The notes: generated by a model not told the origin, from the sequence alone. A stretch of 64,000 bases of DNA from Isochrysis galbana (GCA_018136815.1 CM030931.1:5338148-5402147); one strand, 5' to 3'; counted from the first letter of the stretch, positions 32,736 to 45,107 are shown. Made by a program: numbers and translations.

Positions 32736-33618
32736 CTCCAAACTCATGCGGGACTCCCGAGAGTACCGTTTGAAGTTTGTCGCCATAAGCGACCTTGAAT
32801 TGGTCGTGAGCGTCGTCATCAACGTAAAAGATCCATGGGCCCTTGCGGCCCTTGTCCATCCCGTCTGGCGTGGCATCTAGGCCTTCTAGCCTAGAGAGAA
32901 GGAACTTCATGAACGTGGCTACATCCTCACTTTTGATGTCCTTTTTGTCTTCAGCTAGTTGTGCCAGCTGAATGAAAAAAGGTGTGTCTTCGGGTTCCTC
33001 TTCCTCATCCATTGGAGGGGGAGCGAGTTGGGTGGTGTTGGTAGGAGTCCCTTTGGGATCCGACTGTGGGTCGGCCCGCTTGCGCGACAGCTGTTGTGGT
33101 TGTTGTTGGGCTGGCTGCTTCAGAGCTTGTCGGACTGGTTCCTTCAGCTTGAGTCCATGCGTGGCTTCCGCATACGACTTGGCGACTTGGGTGCATTGGT
33201 TGTTGGTTGGTTGGAGGGAGCAAAGGTTCCAAGGATTGATTGTTGTGTCAAGTGCCCACCCCCGAGGGGTGCACTGCTGGTAGGAGTTACCGCCATGGGG
33301 GTGGCAGCAATGCTGCCACCCACCATGGAGAGTCCTTGGTTGAGTGGCGAGACGGTGGACGTGGAGCTGGGCGGCTGAGCCAGTTGCTGGCTCTGTTGCT
33401 CTGCAGGGAACAGGGCACGGCCGGTTCCCTGCTTCTGGGGCTGGTGGGGAGGCGAGGGTGGCGGAGCCATGTCGACGTCGGTGTCTGGTGGGGCAGAGGC
33501 CTGCGAGCGCTTCGGCTCCGGCGGCTTGGGGCGGCCCCGTTGGGGCGTCGTGGCGGCAGGGGGCTGGGAGAGGGGAGCGGTCGGCGCGCGCTCCATCGCT
33601 GAAACTATAACAATAGTT
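32731..33618 (-). mobile_element. LINE family A copy A3, ORF1 region
   Basis: On the minus strand the hairpin (33603-33618) precedes ATG at 33596 and MERAPTAPLSQPPAATTPQR. The acidic segment follows at 33012-32740 with DTPFFIQLAQLAEDKKD and extends to AYGDKLQTVLSGVPHEFGVT, further than any other copy here. The copy then ends; ORF2 is absent. A frame change separates the two ORF1 segments. Confidence 0.8.
33603..33618 (-). repeat. 5' hairpin of LINE A3
   Basis: AACTATTGTTATAGTT on the minus strand, 6 bases before ATG at 33596. Confidence 0.85.
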
Positions 33619-34145
33619 CCTCCTTTACGGGATGAGATGAACAAATGAAAACGTTCGCATGGTCCTCTTTCGACGGAACGCGACCTTGCGTACGTTACGA
33701 GCGCGGCGGCTCTAGGCGCGCCGGCCCTTCACTAGCGCTATTGTACGTTGTATGCACTCAGTGCTCGCCCTCCCTTGTCCCGGGCACCTGCAGTTTTATG
33801 TGCTGCCCTGGCCTGTCGTGCAACCTCCAACCTAGTGTCGCTCCCTATCCACCGTTCTAGCGATAGCGGTTGATGTATGCTAATGCAATCCTCGTCGCGC
33901 TATGCCTTCCCACAACGCTTCTTCCTCGCTCGAGCTCTCAACCTGTAATGACAAGCGACCACTCAGCGCACCATCAGCCACTAGGCCGTCGCCATGCTGC
34001 ATGACCCAATGACTTCGTTTCGTAGTTGCCGTCTTCCTCTTCCATCATCTATCATCTGTTCCGCTAACGTAGAGATGGTAGAAGGTCGGGGGCATGCTAC
34101 ATGGACGCTTACAGTTTTGTTGACTCTATGCGCACTCTATCAGTG
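33619..34145. other. Intergenic, no gene seen
   Basis: Lies between LINE A3 and the 3' end of the Kelch gene. No coding or structural signal. Confidence 0.4.
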
Positions 34146-35939
34146 CTACATGCGTACAGCGACTGCGGATCTGAATTCCACTATGCGTTGCTTGCCATTG
34201 TCGCCTTCTTGGAGCGCACTCAGGGAGGTGGCACATGCTCCTAGTGGCGACTTTGACCATTGCGCAGCATACCACGCGCCACTGCCGCTCAAAAGCGCCG
34301 GATCAAAAACGTGGACAACCGATGGGTGAGCCGCGCCTATCGTCTCCATGATGACGTAGATTTTGCCACCAATTACCACTGCCGCGTGGCCCGCCGCAGG
34401 CTCGGGCATAGATGGCGCGAATCGCCAAGCGCCGGTCACTGGCTCGAACACCTCCACACTATTTGTGGGACGGAGAACGAACCCCGGGGGGCATTCTTTT
34501 ACATTCTCGTCTTCCTCCTCGGGAACACAACCTCCAAGCAAGAAGATTTTTCCTTCAAGCACAGCGGCGGCGGCATCCACGCGCGCCAAGAGGGTGTGCG
34601 TGAGATGACGCCACGGACCGTCCTCCGCCACGTCGAACGCCTCAGCCGAGCGGCACGGGCGCCCGCCGCTCATCATACCACCCAAAGCGTACAACCTCCC
34701 GTCAAGCGCTACAACGCAATGGTTCATGCGTGCAGCTCGCAGCGGCCGACCGACGGCCCACTCATCTCGCTCAACGTGGTATGTGAACATGTGTGATAGC
34801 GGCAATCCTGCATCACCTCGGCCACCAATGACGTAAATGCGGCCTCGCCACAACGCAGCCGACGCAGCACACAGCGGTTGTGGTAGCGGTGCCACGCCAA
34901 CTGGCGCACTCCTAAGGACATCGAAGCAACGCACACTGCGAGATGCGCACGCCTTGTCGTCAGTCCCTCCGATCCAGTACACGCAGCTTGTAGTATTGGC
35001 TGTTGCTGCGCCTCGTGGGCAAGCTTGCCAAGCGGGACAACCGTTGACCGGAACCTCGATCACCCGGCCTGTAGAGGCGTGAATCAAGTAGACCCCCATT
35101 CTCGACACACCCACGCCATCACCGACCTCAAACCATGGCATGCAGACAGTGTTAGGCCCATCGCCTATGCGGCGCGAGAGGCGCGCATGGGCCATCGCAT
35201 CAAGCAGCTGGGACGTCCAGACGCATGCATGCGGCTGGAACAGCGTCTCGTGTGCCACTCGGGTCTCGATGACATCACGGGGAAGCAGTGCAAATCGTAC
35301 GGTGCTAAGCAGCTTGCTGATGACATCGGCCGATGGTGCCATCGATTGGGCCCGCGTCCAGCGCTCCACTGCCTCGTAGACTACCTCCTCGCTTGGCGCG
35401 TTAAGCTCATCATCTTCCAGTAGCTCTAATAGACGGGCATGCGGCAGATTGAGCAGCGAGGCGGTGCCCGAAACCTCAGCAAAGTGCGAGAGGGCCATGC
35501 GGTGTGCTCTGCGCGCGAGTTCTGAGAGGCCGAGCTGCTCGGCAAAAAGCCACACGTCGAGGCAATTCCATGGGGTCAAGAGCGAACAGAGCGCGCCACT
35601 CGCTGACTCCGTCAGCGCCTCGACTTGCAGTATGTGCGCAGCTCGGAGCAGGTCAGGAAGCTTGCCATCGGACACTTCACACTCGCCTACATAGATGAAC
35701 TCGAGGAGCGCACCCAACACCTCGGCATCAAGCTCGGCGAAGACTAGCGCTTTCTTTCCGCCTGTGTCTGCTCCGCAGAGCATCTCCCTTGCCAAGCCTG
35801 AGCATCCAGCCAGTATGATTCTGTGGGCGGCCATCCGCTCGCCCCCCGCCCCAATAAGCTCCACGTCTACCAGCTCAGAATGCCGCCACAGATCTACGAG
35901 CGCGGCGGGCATGCGCACCCCACCGACTAGCCGGGGCAT
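34146..35939 (-). CDS. BTB-BACK-Kelch protein
   Basis: A 597-residue intronless gene. BTB domain at about residues 18-118 (DLWRHSELVDVELIG, AHRIILAGCSGLAREML, LLEFIYVGECEV); BACK at about 125-225 (WNCLDVWLFAEQLGLSELAR, LLNLPHARLLELLEDDELN, EVVYEAVERWTR); then Kelch repeats at about 300-580 with glycine pairs in VYWIGGTDD, IYVIGGRGD, LYALGGMMS and IFLLGGCVP. In animals and plants such proteins are substrate adaptors of CUL3 ubiquitin ligases: BTB binds CUL3 and the propeller binds the target. The size is usual for the family. A perfect (GA)90 tract on the coding strand lies about 63 bases upstream of the start. Confidence 0.88.
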   Translation of the reverse strand: MPRLVGGVRMPAALVDLWRHSELVDVELIGAGGERMAAHRIILAGCSGLAREMLCGADTGGKKALVFAELDAEVLGALLEFIYVGECEVSDGKLPDLLRAAHILQVEALTESASGALCSLLTPWNCLDVWLFAEQLGLSELARRAHRMALSHFAEVSGTASLLNLPHARLLELLEDDELNAPSEEVVYEAVERWTRAQSMAPSADVISKLLSTVRFALLPRDVIETRVAHETLFQPHACVWTSQLLDAMAHARLSRRIGDGPNTVCMPWFEVGDGVGVSRMGVYLIHASTGRVIEVPVNGCPAWQACPRGAATANTTSCVYWIGGTDDKACASRSVRCFDVLRSAPVGVAPLPQPLCAASAALWRGRIYVIGGRGDAGLPLSHMFTYHVERDEWAVGRPLRAARMNHCVVALDGRLYALGGMMSGGRPCRSAEAFDVAEDGPWRHLTHTLLARVDAAAAVLEGKIFLLGGCVPEEEDENVKECPPGFVLRPTNSVEVFEPVTGAWRFAPSMPEPAAGHAAVVIGGKIYVIMETIGAAHPSVVHVFDPALLSGSGAWYAAQWSKSPLGACATSLSALQEGDNGKQRIVEFRSAVAVRM

Positions 35940-36000
35940 TTCTCACTCACACCTTCACCCACCCTCGACGTCCCTTGCTCCCCTTCCCTCCTCCACTTCT

Positions 36001-37344
<1,344 letters not shown>

Positions 37345-37914
37345 ATGCCCAAAGACTTCTTGTTTGAACTTTATAGAAAATGCAATGATGCCCTTGAAGC
37401 GAAACAGTGGACACTGGCAATTAGAATTGCGAGTAATTTAAGCTCATTGTCGGCTGATATGTACACAATTGCGAACACGCCAGCCGATAAACTCCACGTA
37501 GTTATGCAACTGAATTCGGCGAAACAAATGCTAGAATTTGCGACTGAACGACTGCAAGAACAGAATATGTCACGGGTAACACATGAGATGAACATGCCCC
37601 GAAACTTCTTGCATGAACTTCAAAGAAAGGCAATTGCCGCCAAAGAGTGGACACTGGCAATTAGAATTGCGAGAAATTTAAGCTCATTGTCGGCTGATAT
37701 GTACACAATTGCGAACACACCAGACGATAAACTCCACGTAGTTCTGCAACTGAATTCGGCAAATAAAATGCTAGAATTTGCCACTGAACAACTGCGAAAA
37801 CAGGTCACAAGCGTACAGCGCCTTCTTGCGATTATCAGGCTTATGCAACGCAAACGCAGGGTTGCACTTGGCGGTCGAGCGCGAGACCTACTGAGAGATG
37901 AAGTATTAACATAG
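37345..37914 (+). CDS. AT-rich gene with an internal 80-residue duplication
   Basis: A 189-residue frame starts MPKDFLFELYRKCNDALEAK. The unit holding WTLAIRIASNLSSLSADMYT and LHVVMQLNSAKQMLEFATER is repeated with a 240-base period (about 37405 and 37645) at very high DNA identity. A basic C-terminus (MQRKRRVALGGRARDLLRDE) follows. Predicted helices alternate with turns, so a helical-repeat fold is plausible. Base composition is clearly AT-richer than its surroundings, which hints at foreign origin (another genome, an organelle or a virus). A longer frame starts at 37270. The family is not recognised. Confidence 0.45.
   Translation: MPKDFLFELYRKCNDALEAKQWTLAIRIASNLSSLSADMYTIANTPADKLHVVMQLNSAKQMLEFATERLQEQNMSRVTHEMNMPRNFLHELQRKAIAAKEWTLAIRIARNLSSLSADMYTIANTPDDKLHVVLQLNSANKMLEFATEQLRKQVTSVQRLLAIIRLMQRKRRVALGGRARDLLRDEVLT
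37405..37803 (+). repeat. 240-base tandem duplication in the AT-rich gene
   Basis: CAGTGGACACTGGCAATTAG-type sequence occurs near 37405 and 37645 with only scattered differences over about 155 bases. Confidence 0.85.
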
Positions 37915-37918
37915 TATT

Positions 37919-39349
37919 AACACGAACACTTTTATTTAGCCTGTGGCGCGGCGGCGTCTCCCTTTGGATTTTTTTCGGTCACGGGACTGGGCGCCGACAG
38001 CTCTGTCGGAGCCGACGGCGGTGAGAAGGTGTGGCCCGGTGCGAAATGGCGGTGAGGGTTGGGAATTGTGATCCCGGGCGCATCTTCTGCCAGGACGCGA
38101 GGGCGTGGGGCGGTCGGGACCGCGGCGACACGATCGAGGGTGGCTCGGTAGGGCTCGTAAGCCCCCTCCGAGTCCGATGGCAACGGTGGGGCGGCCTCAT
38201 CCGCCTCTGAGGGGGGAGGATATGCCTCAACAGCCTCTTCCATGCAGATTTCAGTGAGAGCGGGCTCATGCCCGCTCTCCACAGCATCGGAGGGCGATGG
38301 GGGTGGTGATGGAGGCGCGGCGCCGGCCTCGAATGGGTGAAAGACGGCGGTAGCCGCGAGCTCGGCCTCTTCGGGAGTGGTCTTCGGGAGTGGTGGTGAG
38401 CAGAGCGGGCAGGAGGCCCGCTTCTGCAGGAGGAGGGGCCTTGGGCCCCTTGGGCGGGCCCGGCGCGGGACGCGTCGACTTGGATTCTACACCTGACGGA
38501 TCGAGCATGACCACGGGCTCGATATGCGATGATTCGGAAGGGAGGCGATCGGCGGAAGGCGCGGCGAAGGAGGCCGGGAGTGATGGAATGACGGGCTGGA
38601 CCACCTCCTCAGCAGAGGAAGGCGGGAGGACGGGCTTGGGCGAGGGCGAGCGCGACGACGAAGCGGACATGGCTGGGCGGATCGGGATGGATAGGCTAGG
38701 GCCGAGGGATTGGTGAGGTTTGGTATTGAGGTAGTGTTGAGAACGAGGGACGAGAACGGGAACGAGGACGAGAACGAGAGCGACGAACGAAGAACGACAG
38801 ACGACAGACGGCTAGAGGCCGATGGACCGACAAGATGACACTACACTCACGTCAACACTCTCCACACTAACGTATCCCTATCACGGAACGCACAGGAACC
38901 CGCTGGCAGACCGAACAAGGAAGAGAATGCCGACAAGAGAGCGACGGGGCGACGGACGATCCGACGGGGCGACAGTTACGCACAGGAATAAGGAGGGAAT
39001 CTTTCGAAAACCCTTAAGTGATTTGATGAAGACCGAAGTAAAATAGCGCCACGATATAATTCAACGGCCAACACCTGAGGGGGAATCAGGGTCACACATG
39101 GGGGCGGTTCATTGCACCGGCGATACCTGATCGCGCGACTTAGCCTAAAACGCGAGGAGCACACAAGGAGGTAAGCCAGGTGAGTGAGGGGCAAGCAGGC
39201 GGCAAGGGAGGCGACAAAGGAGGCGAGGGCAACAAGGGCGAATGGACGAATGTAGGATCCTGCGACGGTGACTAGTGACTAGCCTGCAAGGAGGGGACAT
39301 AGAAACGCAGACAACTTCTAAAACAAAAAGGTCGATCGCGGATGCGACA
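37919..39349 (-). mobile_element. LTR-retroelement fossil: LTR start and gag-like region
   Basis: On the minus strand TGTCGCATCC at 39349 opens an LTR-like leader (to about 38750), followed by a Pro/Ser-rich gag-like region (38670 to about 37932). Both parts recur: the LTR start at 45108-45289, the gag-like start at 19923-20220. The TGTCGCAT opening resembles that of the gypsy LTR at 27623. No pol is present and the coding region is broken in at least one place; it is a partial, old copy. It abuts LINE A7 at 39350. Confidence 0.5.
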
Positions 39350-40060
39350 TATGTACGATAACTATCTGCAGAGACTCCCATTTCGACCTATGTGAATGGT
39401 GAATAGCCGGAGGCTTGTGAAAGAGATTGTGCCATATTGGGGAGCCCTGGCACCCTTCCCGCGTGTCGGTCTCCCTAAGGAAAGTGATCTTTCTGAAGTT
39501 TTCGAGTGCTAGCTTCCAGAAGGCCGGGAGCGCGTTGTTACCAGGTATACTAGCCGTGAGGCGTTTCGCGTCGACCTTCGAGAAGACCGCTGCTCTCCCC
39601 AACGGGGTGCGGCAGAACCATTGGTCCAATACCGTTTTCCATTCCGCCCGTGATGGGTTTAGATACCTGACCATCCATATCGCTTGGAGTGCTCGCGTGT
39701 GTTCTTTCATAGGGAGTAGTCCGATCCCCAAAAGGGGCCCGTCCTCGTTCGTCCCCACTCTCGGGTATGTCGGGCAAGTTATCCATCTTCTGCTGTTTTG
39801 CGAGGAGCCTAGCTCGTCAGCCTGTAGCCGGGGGGACCTGTCCCATAAGATCGCTTGGACGTCAGAGTCAATGGCTTCCATGAACCATGCCGGGGGGGTG
39901 GAAGTAGATAACCAGTAGCATCTCGGCGTACCGTATATAATAAAGTTCGCTAGTAAAGTCCTCCCGCGAATCGAGAGGTTCTGAATACATTTCCACGCGG
40001 CGACTTTCTTTTTGAGCTTAGCATAGAGCTTTTCCCAGAAAGACTGACTGGATGGCAACA
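39350..40060 (-). mobile_element. LINE A copy A7, ORF2 post-RT segment
   Basis: The minus strand encodes YAKLKKKVAAWKCIQNLSIR through HRSKWESLQIVIVH, matching 7366-8030. Its left end coincides with the LTR end at 39349, so the LTR element probably inserted into the LINE. Confidence 0.8.
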
Positions 40061-40081
40061 CCAAAAGATCGAGGAGATCCT

Positions 40082-40281
40082 AGATGGGAAATGCTGTGCT
40101 GGGGCCAGCAGCAAATACAGCCAAATACCATACTACATATATGTATTTGGATTTGGCCAAATCCAAATACATTTCAAATACATTCGAGGCCTACAGCCCA
40201 GGACGCGCTTCAAATACAGCCAAATACATATGTATTTGGCCTCTGACCAAATACGGTAAATACGTATTTCCCATCTAGGGA
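40082..40281 (+). mobile_element. About 200-base palindrome-rich MITE with 11-base duplication
   Basis: GATGGGAAAT near 40082 is inverted as ATTTCCCATC near 40266. AGGAGATCCTA flanks both sides, an 11-base duplication in the Mutator-like size range. The inside is packed with CAAATAC motifs in both orientations. Palindromes include 40141-40172 (32 bases, perfect) and 40220-40239 (20 bases, perfect). Confidence 0.7.
40141..40172 (+). repeat. Perfect 32-base palindrome
   Basis: ATGTATTTGGATTTGG followed directly by its reverse complement; could extrude as a cruciform. Confidence 0.95.
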
Positions 40282-40457
40282 GGAGATCCTACGAGTAGTA
40301 ACAATGCACCGGGGTCTCTTTCAATTTTAGCTTATTTTTCTTTTCTTGCGAAGGGGGTAGTAAGAGGCTTCACCCCTCCGCCGTCCGCCCCCCGCCGTCC
40401 GCGGACGGATTGCGCCACCGCGCCCCCCTGCGCGAGGAGTGCTGACGACGGTTCGCA

Positions 40458-42583
40458 ATGGCTCTTTCGCCCCTCCTCCTGCTTCCCACGCTCTCGTACG
40501 CACTGCTGGAACTCTCCAACACCCTGGGCGACGGGATGGTGCTTCAGCGCGCTCCATACTCTGCGCTGCTCTGGGGCTTTGGCTCTCCAGGAGTGGCAGT
40601 CGTGGCGAGCTTCGATGGTCAGAGCCTTCCGCCCGAGACTGTCGCCTCTGACGGCATCTGGCGGATCCGTCTGCCGCCAACGGAGGCGCGCTCGAGCCCC
40701 AGCAACATCTCGTTCGTTTCGACCGACGGGAGCAACGTGCTCTTGCGCGATGTGCTCTTTGGAGACGTCTATCTCTGCTCGGGCCAATCGAATATGCAGT
40801 ACACGCCTCGCAGCGTCAGCGGGATGAACAACATGAGCGCCGAGATCGCGTCGGCCGACGCACTGTCAGACCAGATCAAGATCTTTACCGTCGGACAAGA
40901 TACAGTGTGCGGCGACCCCGACGCCGGAAAGACTGACTGCTCGCAGCCGTTTGAGAAACTTAACCCGCGCGTGCCTCCCCCAGAGGGACCTTGCCCAGGA
41001 GGCCGCTCGTGCCGAAAGCCGTGGGCCAGTGCCTCTGCGGCGACGGTCGGTGGGAATGCGTGGGATGACTTCTCTGCCATCTGCTTTCTCTTCGGCCGCC
41101 GCATTCACGAGGCGGAGGGTATCCCGATCGGGCTCATTTCATCAAACTGGGGGGGCACGATGGTCCAAGCTTGGTCACCTTTAGAGTCGCTTCGCGAGTG
41201 TGGCAGCGCAAGCACTGGCGGCCCATTATACAATTCGATGATCGCGCCCTTCACCATTGGGCCGATGGCTCTCACTGGCGCCCTGTGGTACCAGGGCGAG
41301 AGCAACGTTGGACAGGCCCGGTACTATTCGTGCCAGTTTCCGTCGATGATTCGATGGTGGCGCAAGAAGCTTGGTGCTCCGAATCTATGGTTCGGCTTCA
41401 TTCAGATTGCAGGCTATGCCTATTCGCGACCAAAGGAACGGGTAGGCGGCGGTTTCGAGGCTGATGTACGCAGATCGCACGCAGCGGGCGATTTGCGCCA
41501 GGTGCGTGCGGATTTGATGCGCTTAGGTGCGGCGGGAGCATGCACACCAATTGGTTGGCGAGGGCTGCCGTGTTGGTCCGTGGGCACAAGATTGGCTCAA
41601 CCTATCTGCTGCCCTCATCCAACTGAGTCAACCTGTATTTTTGTGCACGACCTTGCACGCGAGTGTATATGTGCATTGAGTCGCACGCCCCTACGGCCCA
41701 CCGTGCACCGTAGGCACAACTAGCAGCGTTGACTCTTCCCAATGTTTCGGTCTCAACGGCCGTCGACACTGGCGACTATTTCAATATCCACCCACCTGAC
41801 AAGCAGACACCTGCCGGCCGCCTCGCCAGTCACGCGCTTCACCATATATATGGCCGTCCTATAGGAAATGGCGCCGTGCCCATGTACGCGGGAGCCAAGC
41901 TCTTGCAGCTCTCGAATCCAAGAGAGGACGGTGGCCGACTCATAGCGGGATCCGTAGCTGTCTGTGTTGAGGTTCGCGCGAACGGCGCACCAGTCAAACT
42001 TTCTCGCCGTGCGCCCAAGGCAGCCACTCAGACCTCCACGCGCGGTAAGGCCACCTCTGTCGCGCGCAACCGCTGCGTCACCGATGCATTCGCCTTCAAT
42101 GCCACACGACGCTACGGTGCCTTCCCAGAGGACTGTGGCTACCCAGCCATCGGGGGACACGCTCCCAATGGTACATGGGTCTGGCTCAATGCCACCGCCG
42201 AGATTGGGATCGACGGCTCGTCGATCATTCTGAGTGCTGACCTCTCTCCAAGCCTTTTCAGGCGCTCTGAATGGAAAGATGGCACATCGGAGCGCAGCAC
42301 TACACCACAGGCGCAGCAAGGAGGGGCTAGTCGGTCGCCACCTAGTGCGGCAATAACAAATGCTACAATTATCCAAGCAAAGGGCTTTATCCCCATAGCA
42401 ACGTCCTATGGACGGGCGTCATGGCCGATGACGACCTTTTTTTCTGCCGATGGCAGATTGCCTGTCCTGCCATGGTTGGCGAATATCACCACTAGCACTC
42501 CGTGGGTGCCACCTGAGGCCTTCCCGGTGGATGACATCAATGGGCAGCTGGATGGACTTGACACGTGGTCACCGGATTATTAA
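40458..42583 (+). CDS. Sialate O-acetylesterase-like SGNH hydrolase, two exons
   Basis: Removes O-acetyl groups from sialic acids or related glycans. A signal peptide (MALSPLLLLPTLSYALLELS) indicates secretion or lysosomal/vacuolar delivery. The catalytic Ser111 lies in CSGQSNMQ; SSNWGGTMVQAWSP and GALWYQGESNVGQ are the next conserved blocks; the catalytic Asp/His pair is supplied by DTGDYFNIHPPDKQ in the second exon. Exon 1 ends near 41501-41505 and exon 2 begins near 41724 or 41727; the exact sites are uncertain because phase favours a GT at 41506. The tail is Asn-rich with several N-x-S/T sites. The usual family length is about 520 residues; this one is longer at the C-terminus. Confidence 0.82.
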
Positions 42584-42919
42584 GGTTGCCAGCGACGTTG
42601 AGTGGCAGATGAAGATGAATCATGCACAACAAGGATCGCAAATAGGGCCTGTCTCTCATCGTTTTGCGAGACGTTTCTCAGGGTTTCATCGCCGACTGGG
42701 ATGATCCATGGCCTCAGTCCTTAGTGGACCATGGTCATTGCCCTCCGCACTTCTCCCCAAACCCCTTCAAAACGCCAAACATAGAATATAGCTGCCCGCA
42801 CTGCCCAAAGGATTTTGTCGGAGTGAAAGATAGTCTTGCTTCTTGCTTCTTGCTTCGCATTGCTTCTCATACTTGTACAACTAGAGCTGCAACTAAGTTT
42901 ATGCACTTTGTTTGCCCAT
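42584..42919. other. 3' flank, no gene seen
   Basis: Probably the 3' untranslated region and flank of the esterase gene. Confidence 0.35.
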
Positions 42920-43076
42920 TGTCGCATTCATCCCTAGAAGATGCGATTTCCGGGCTCTTATTTGGCCCCTGGTCCTCTGCCGTGCGGCCACACGGTGAAG
43001 CTCAGGCTTTTCTAGGTTGGTAGGGTTCGTCCCTAGCAACCTAGAGTTCGGGTTCTCGTTTCCTTCCTTCTAGCCT
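42920..43076 (+). mobile_element. Gypsy-type LTR fragment, left part
   Basis: TGTCGCATTCATCCCTAGAA opens a stretch matching 27623-27790. It is cut by LINE A4 and its continuation is found at 44827. A fossil scrap with no internal region. Confidence 0.75.
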
Positions 43077-43080
43077 CAAA

Positions 43081-43096
43081 AACTATCGTTATAGTT
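43081..43096 (+). repeat. 5' hairpin of LINE A4
   Basis: AACTATCGTTATAGTT; the loop differs by one base (T to C) while both stem arms are unchanged. ATG at 43104. Confidence 0.85.
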
Positions 43097-43485
43097 CTTA
43101 GCGATGGAGCGCGCGCCGACCGCTCCCCTCTCCCAGCCCCCCGCCGCCACGACGCCCCAACGGGGCCGCCCCAAGCCGCCGGAGCCGAAGCGCTCGCAGG
43201 CCTCCGCACCGCCCGACAACGACGTCGAGATGGCGCCGCCATCCTCGCCTCCCAGGCAGCCACAGAAGCAGGGAACAGGCAGAGCCCTGTTCCCTATAGA
43301 CTAGCACAACCAGAGCCAGGCTCAGACCACCAGCGCCGCCGTGCAGCCACCCACTCAAGGACTCCCCATGGGGTGTGGCAGCTCTGCTGCCACACCCATG
43401 GCGGTAACTCCTACCATCTGTGCACCCCTCGGGGGCGGGCACATGACACAACAAACAATTCTTGGAGCTTTTGCTCCCTCCAACC

Positions 43486-43505
43486 AACTAAGTTTATACT
43501 TGGTT
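43486..43505 (+). repeat. 5'-terminal hairpin of D2
   Basis: AACTAAG-TTTATA-CTTGGTT: one pair became A-G mismatched compared with D1. ATG follows 5 bases later at 43511. Confidence 0.8.
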
Positions 43506-44243
43506 GACCCATGGAGGGGCACGAGCCCCCCCCCTCTCTCCACTCCTCCCCTGCCATGGGGGAGGAACCACCCATCCTCCTGGCATGCCTGATGGCTTGC
43601 CAGGAGGCCACTGCCTTACTGATCCACTCCCTTCCCCACAGGCTCGCCCCACATTCGCCCATCCTGGCCCCTCGTGGCCAGCCCATTGCTCCAACCCCCC
43701 CTCCCCCCCCCCTGGTCGACAGGTAGACAGGTGCAGCGTGGGGGCTCCAGAGGCTCAGGAGCGCCAGCGAGGGGGAGGCAGGGGAGACCAGGGCCCAGCC
43801 CCAGCCTCCTCTGCCCCCTGAGCTGGCCTCCAGGAGCCTCTAGGGGTCTCCAGAGGGCAGCTGGAGGCCTGCCGCAGGCGCGCCATCGCGCGTGCCGCAG
43901 GAGAGGGGAGAGAGAGCGCGGAGAAAGGGGGTGGGCGGAGCGAGAGCTCCGCCCACCGGAAAATCGGTAAGTCCCGCTCCTGTTTACAGGATAAGTCGGG
44001 ACAGAGTCGGCCGCCCACTCGGAGACACAGGAGGAAGGGGGGAAAAGATCACCGGGGGGAGGCGCGGGCCACCGGACCATATCTAAGCCCTTCACCCCTA
44101 TCCCCCTAGTAGTGTACGGGGGGAGCCGCCTGATGGCGGGGGGAGAAGGGCCGGGGGAATGGGGGTGTAGAAAGTATGCTACGTACTACGTGTAGTAGGT
44201 AGTGGATCCATTCGCCGCGAGTGCGGTAAGAATATTAAAAGGT
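43486..44243 (+). mobile_element. Family D element D2 inside LINE A4
   Basis: Bounded by a 17-20-base duplication, TTTTGCTCCCTCCAACCAAC, at 43469-43488 and 44244-44263. Begins with the hairpin AACTAAGTTTATACTTGGTT and ATG at 43511, and ends AATATTAAAAGG. Its middle (43822-44040) is shared with the B3 fusion. The 5' 110 bases match D1. Confidence 0.85.
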
Positions 44244-44826
44244 TTTTGCTCCCTCCAACCAACAACCAAATCCTACACCCAAATCGTATGCGCAAGCCGC
44301 GCATGGACACAAGGGGAAAGAGCCACACAGGCAAGCTCAGCAGCCACCAGCCCAAGAGCCACAGCCACAGTCGCGCAAGCGGGCTGACCCACAGTCGGAC
44401 CCGATGTCGACTCCCAACAACAACACCTCATTCGCCTCCCCTCCACCAGAGGAGGAAGAAGAACCCGAAGACACCCCTTTTTTCATTCAGCTAGCCCAGC
44501 TAGCTGAGGACAAAAAGGACATTAACAGTGAGGATGTAGCAACATTCATGAAATTCCTACTCTCTCCCGCGACTGATGGACATGTTTCACGAAGCCTACC
44601 GGACGGGGGCATTACCGGAGGATACATGCTCGGGTGACATAGCTTTGCTCTATAAAAAAGGGGACGCCAGGGACCCGAGGAATTATAGACCAATTAATTA
44701 CGTTGCTCCAAACGGACTACAAAATCCTCGCCAGGGTCCTAGCTAACAGACTCAAAAAGACGATACATACGATCATCTCCAAGGAGCAAGTGGGCTTCGT
44801 GCCTAGGAGGATGATAGGCGAAGCCA

Positions 44827-44880
44827 CCTCCTTTCGGTTAATCTTGACCCAAATCGGAGCCAGGTCGCCTGTTGCTTGCT
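44827..44880 (+). mobile_element. Gypsy-type LTR fragment, right part
   Basis: CCTCCTTTCGG, then ATCTTGACCCAAA and AGCCAGGTCGCCTGT match 27798-27850, continuing the LTR interrupted at 43076. Confidence 0.6.
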
Positions 44881-45107
44881 GTCAGTTCTCCATGGCAGGT
44901 AGCGGGGGGAGGGGAAAGGGGAAGTGTAGGATAGGGAGGGTGGCCGACTACACGGTAGAGGGGTGACGCCTCCTCCAACAACCTTTTACTGCTAAGCAGA
45001 TTGAGAGAATGGGCCTATGGTTTATAAATAAGCCCACGCCCATATGCTCAGGAATGGTGGGGAGAGTGCACATGCAATTTTCTGACATATGTAAATCCAT
45101 CACCATG
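44881..45107. other. Intergenic, no gene seen
   Basis: GC-rich then AT-rich flank between two element fragments. Confidence 0.35.

Larger units (their letters stand above)
43077..44826 (+). mobile_element. LINE family A copy A4, inserted in an LTR and itself interrupted by D2
   Basis: Hairpin 43081-43096, ATG 43104, ORF1 to 43485, D2 insertion, ORF1 again 44244-44565, then a jump to the reverse transcriptase region. That region reads MDMFHEAYRTGALPEDTCSG and ALLYKKGDARDPRNYRPI, then, after a frame change near 44698, TLLQTDYKILARVLANRLKK and IISKEQVGFVPRRMIGE. These are L1-type RT blocks 0-2. ORF1 has an early stop at 43302-43304 (TAG). The deletion end points differ from those of A1 and A2. 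Confidence 0.8.
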
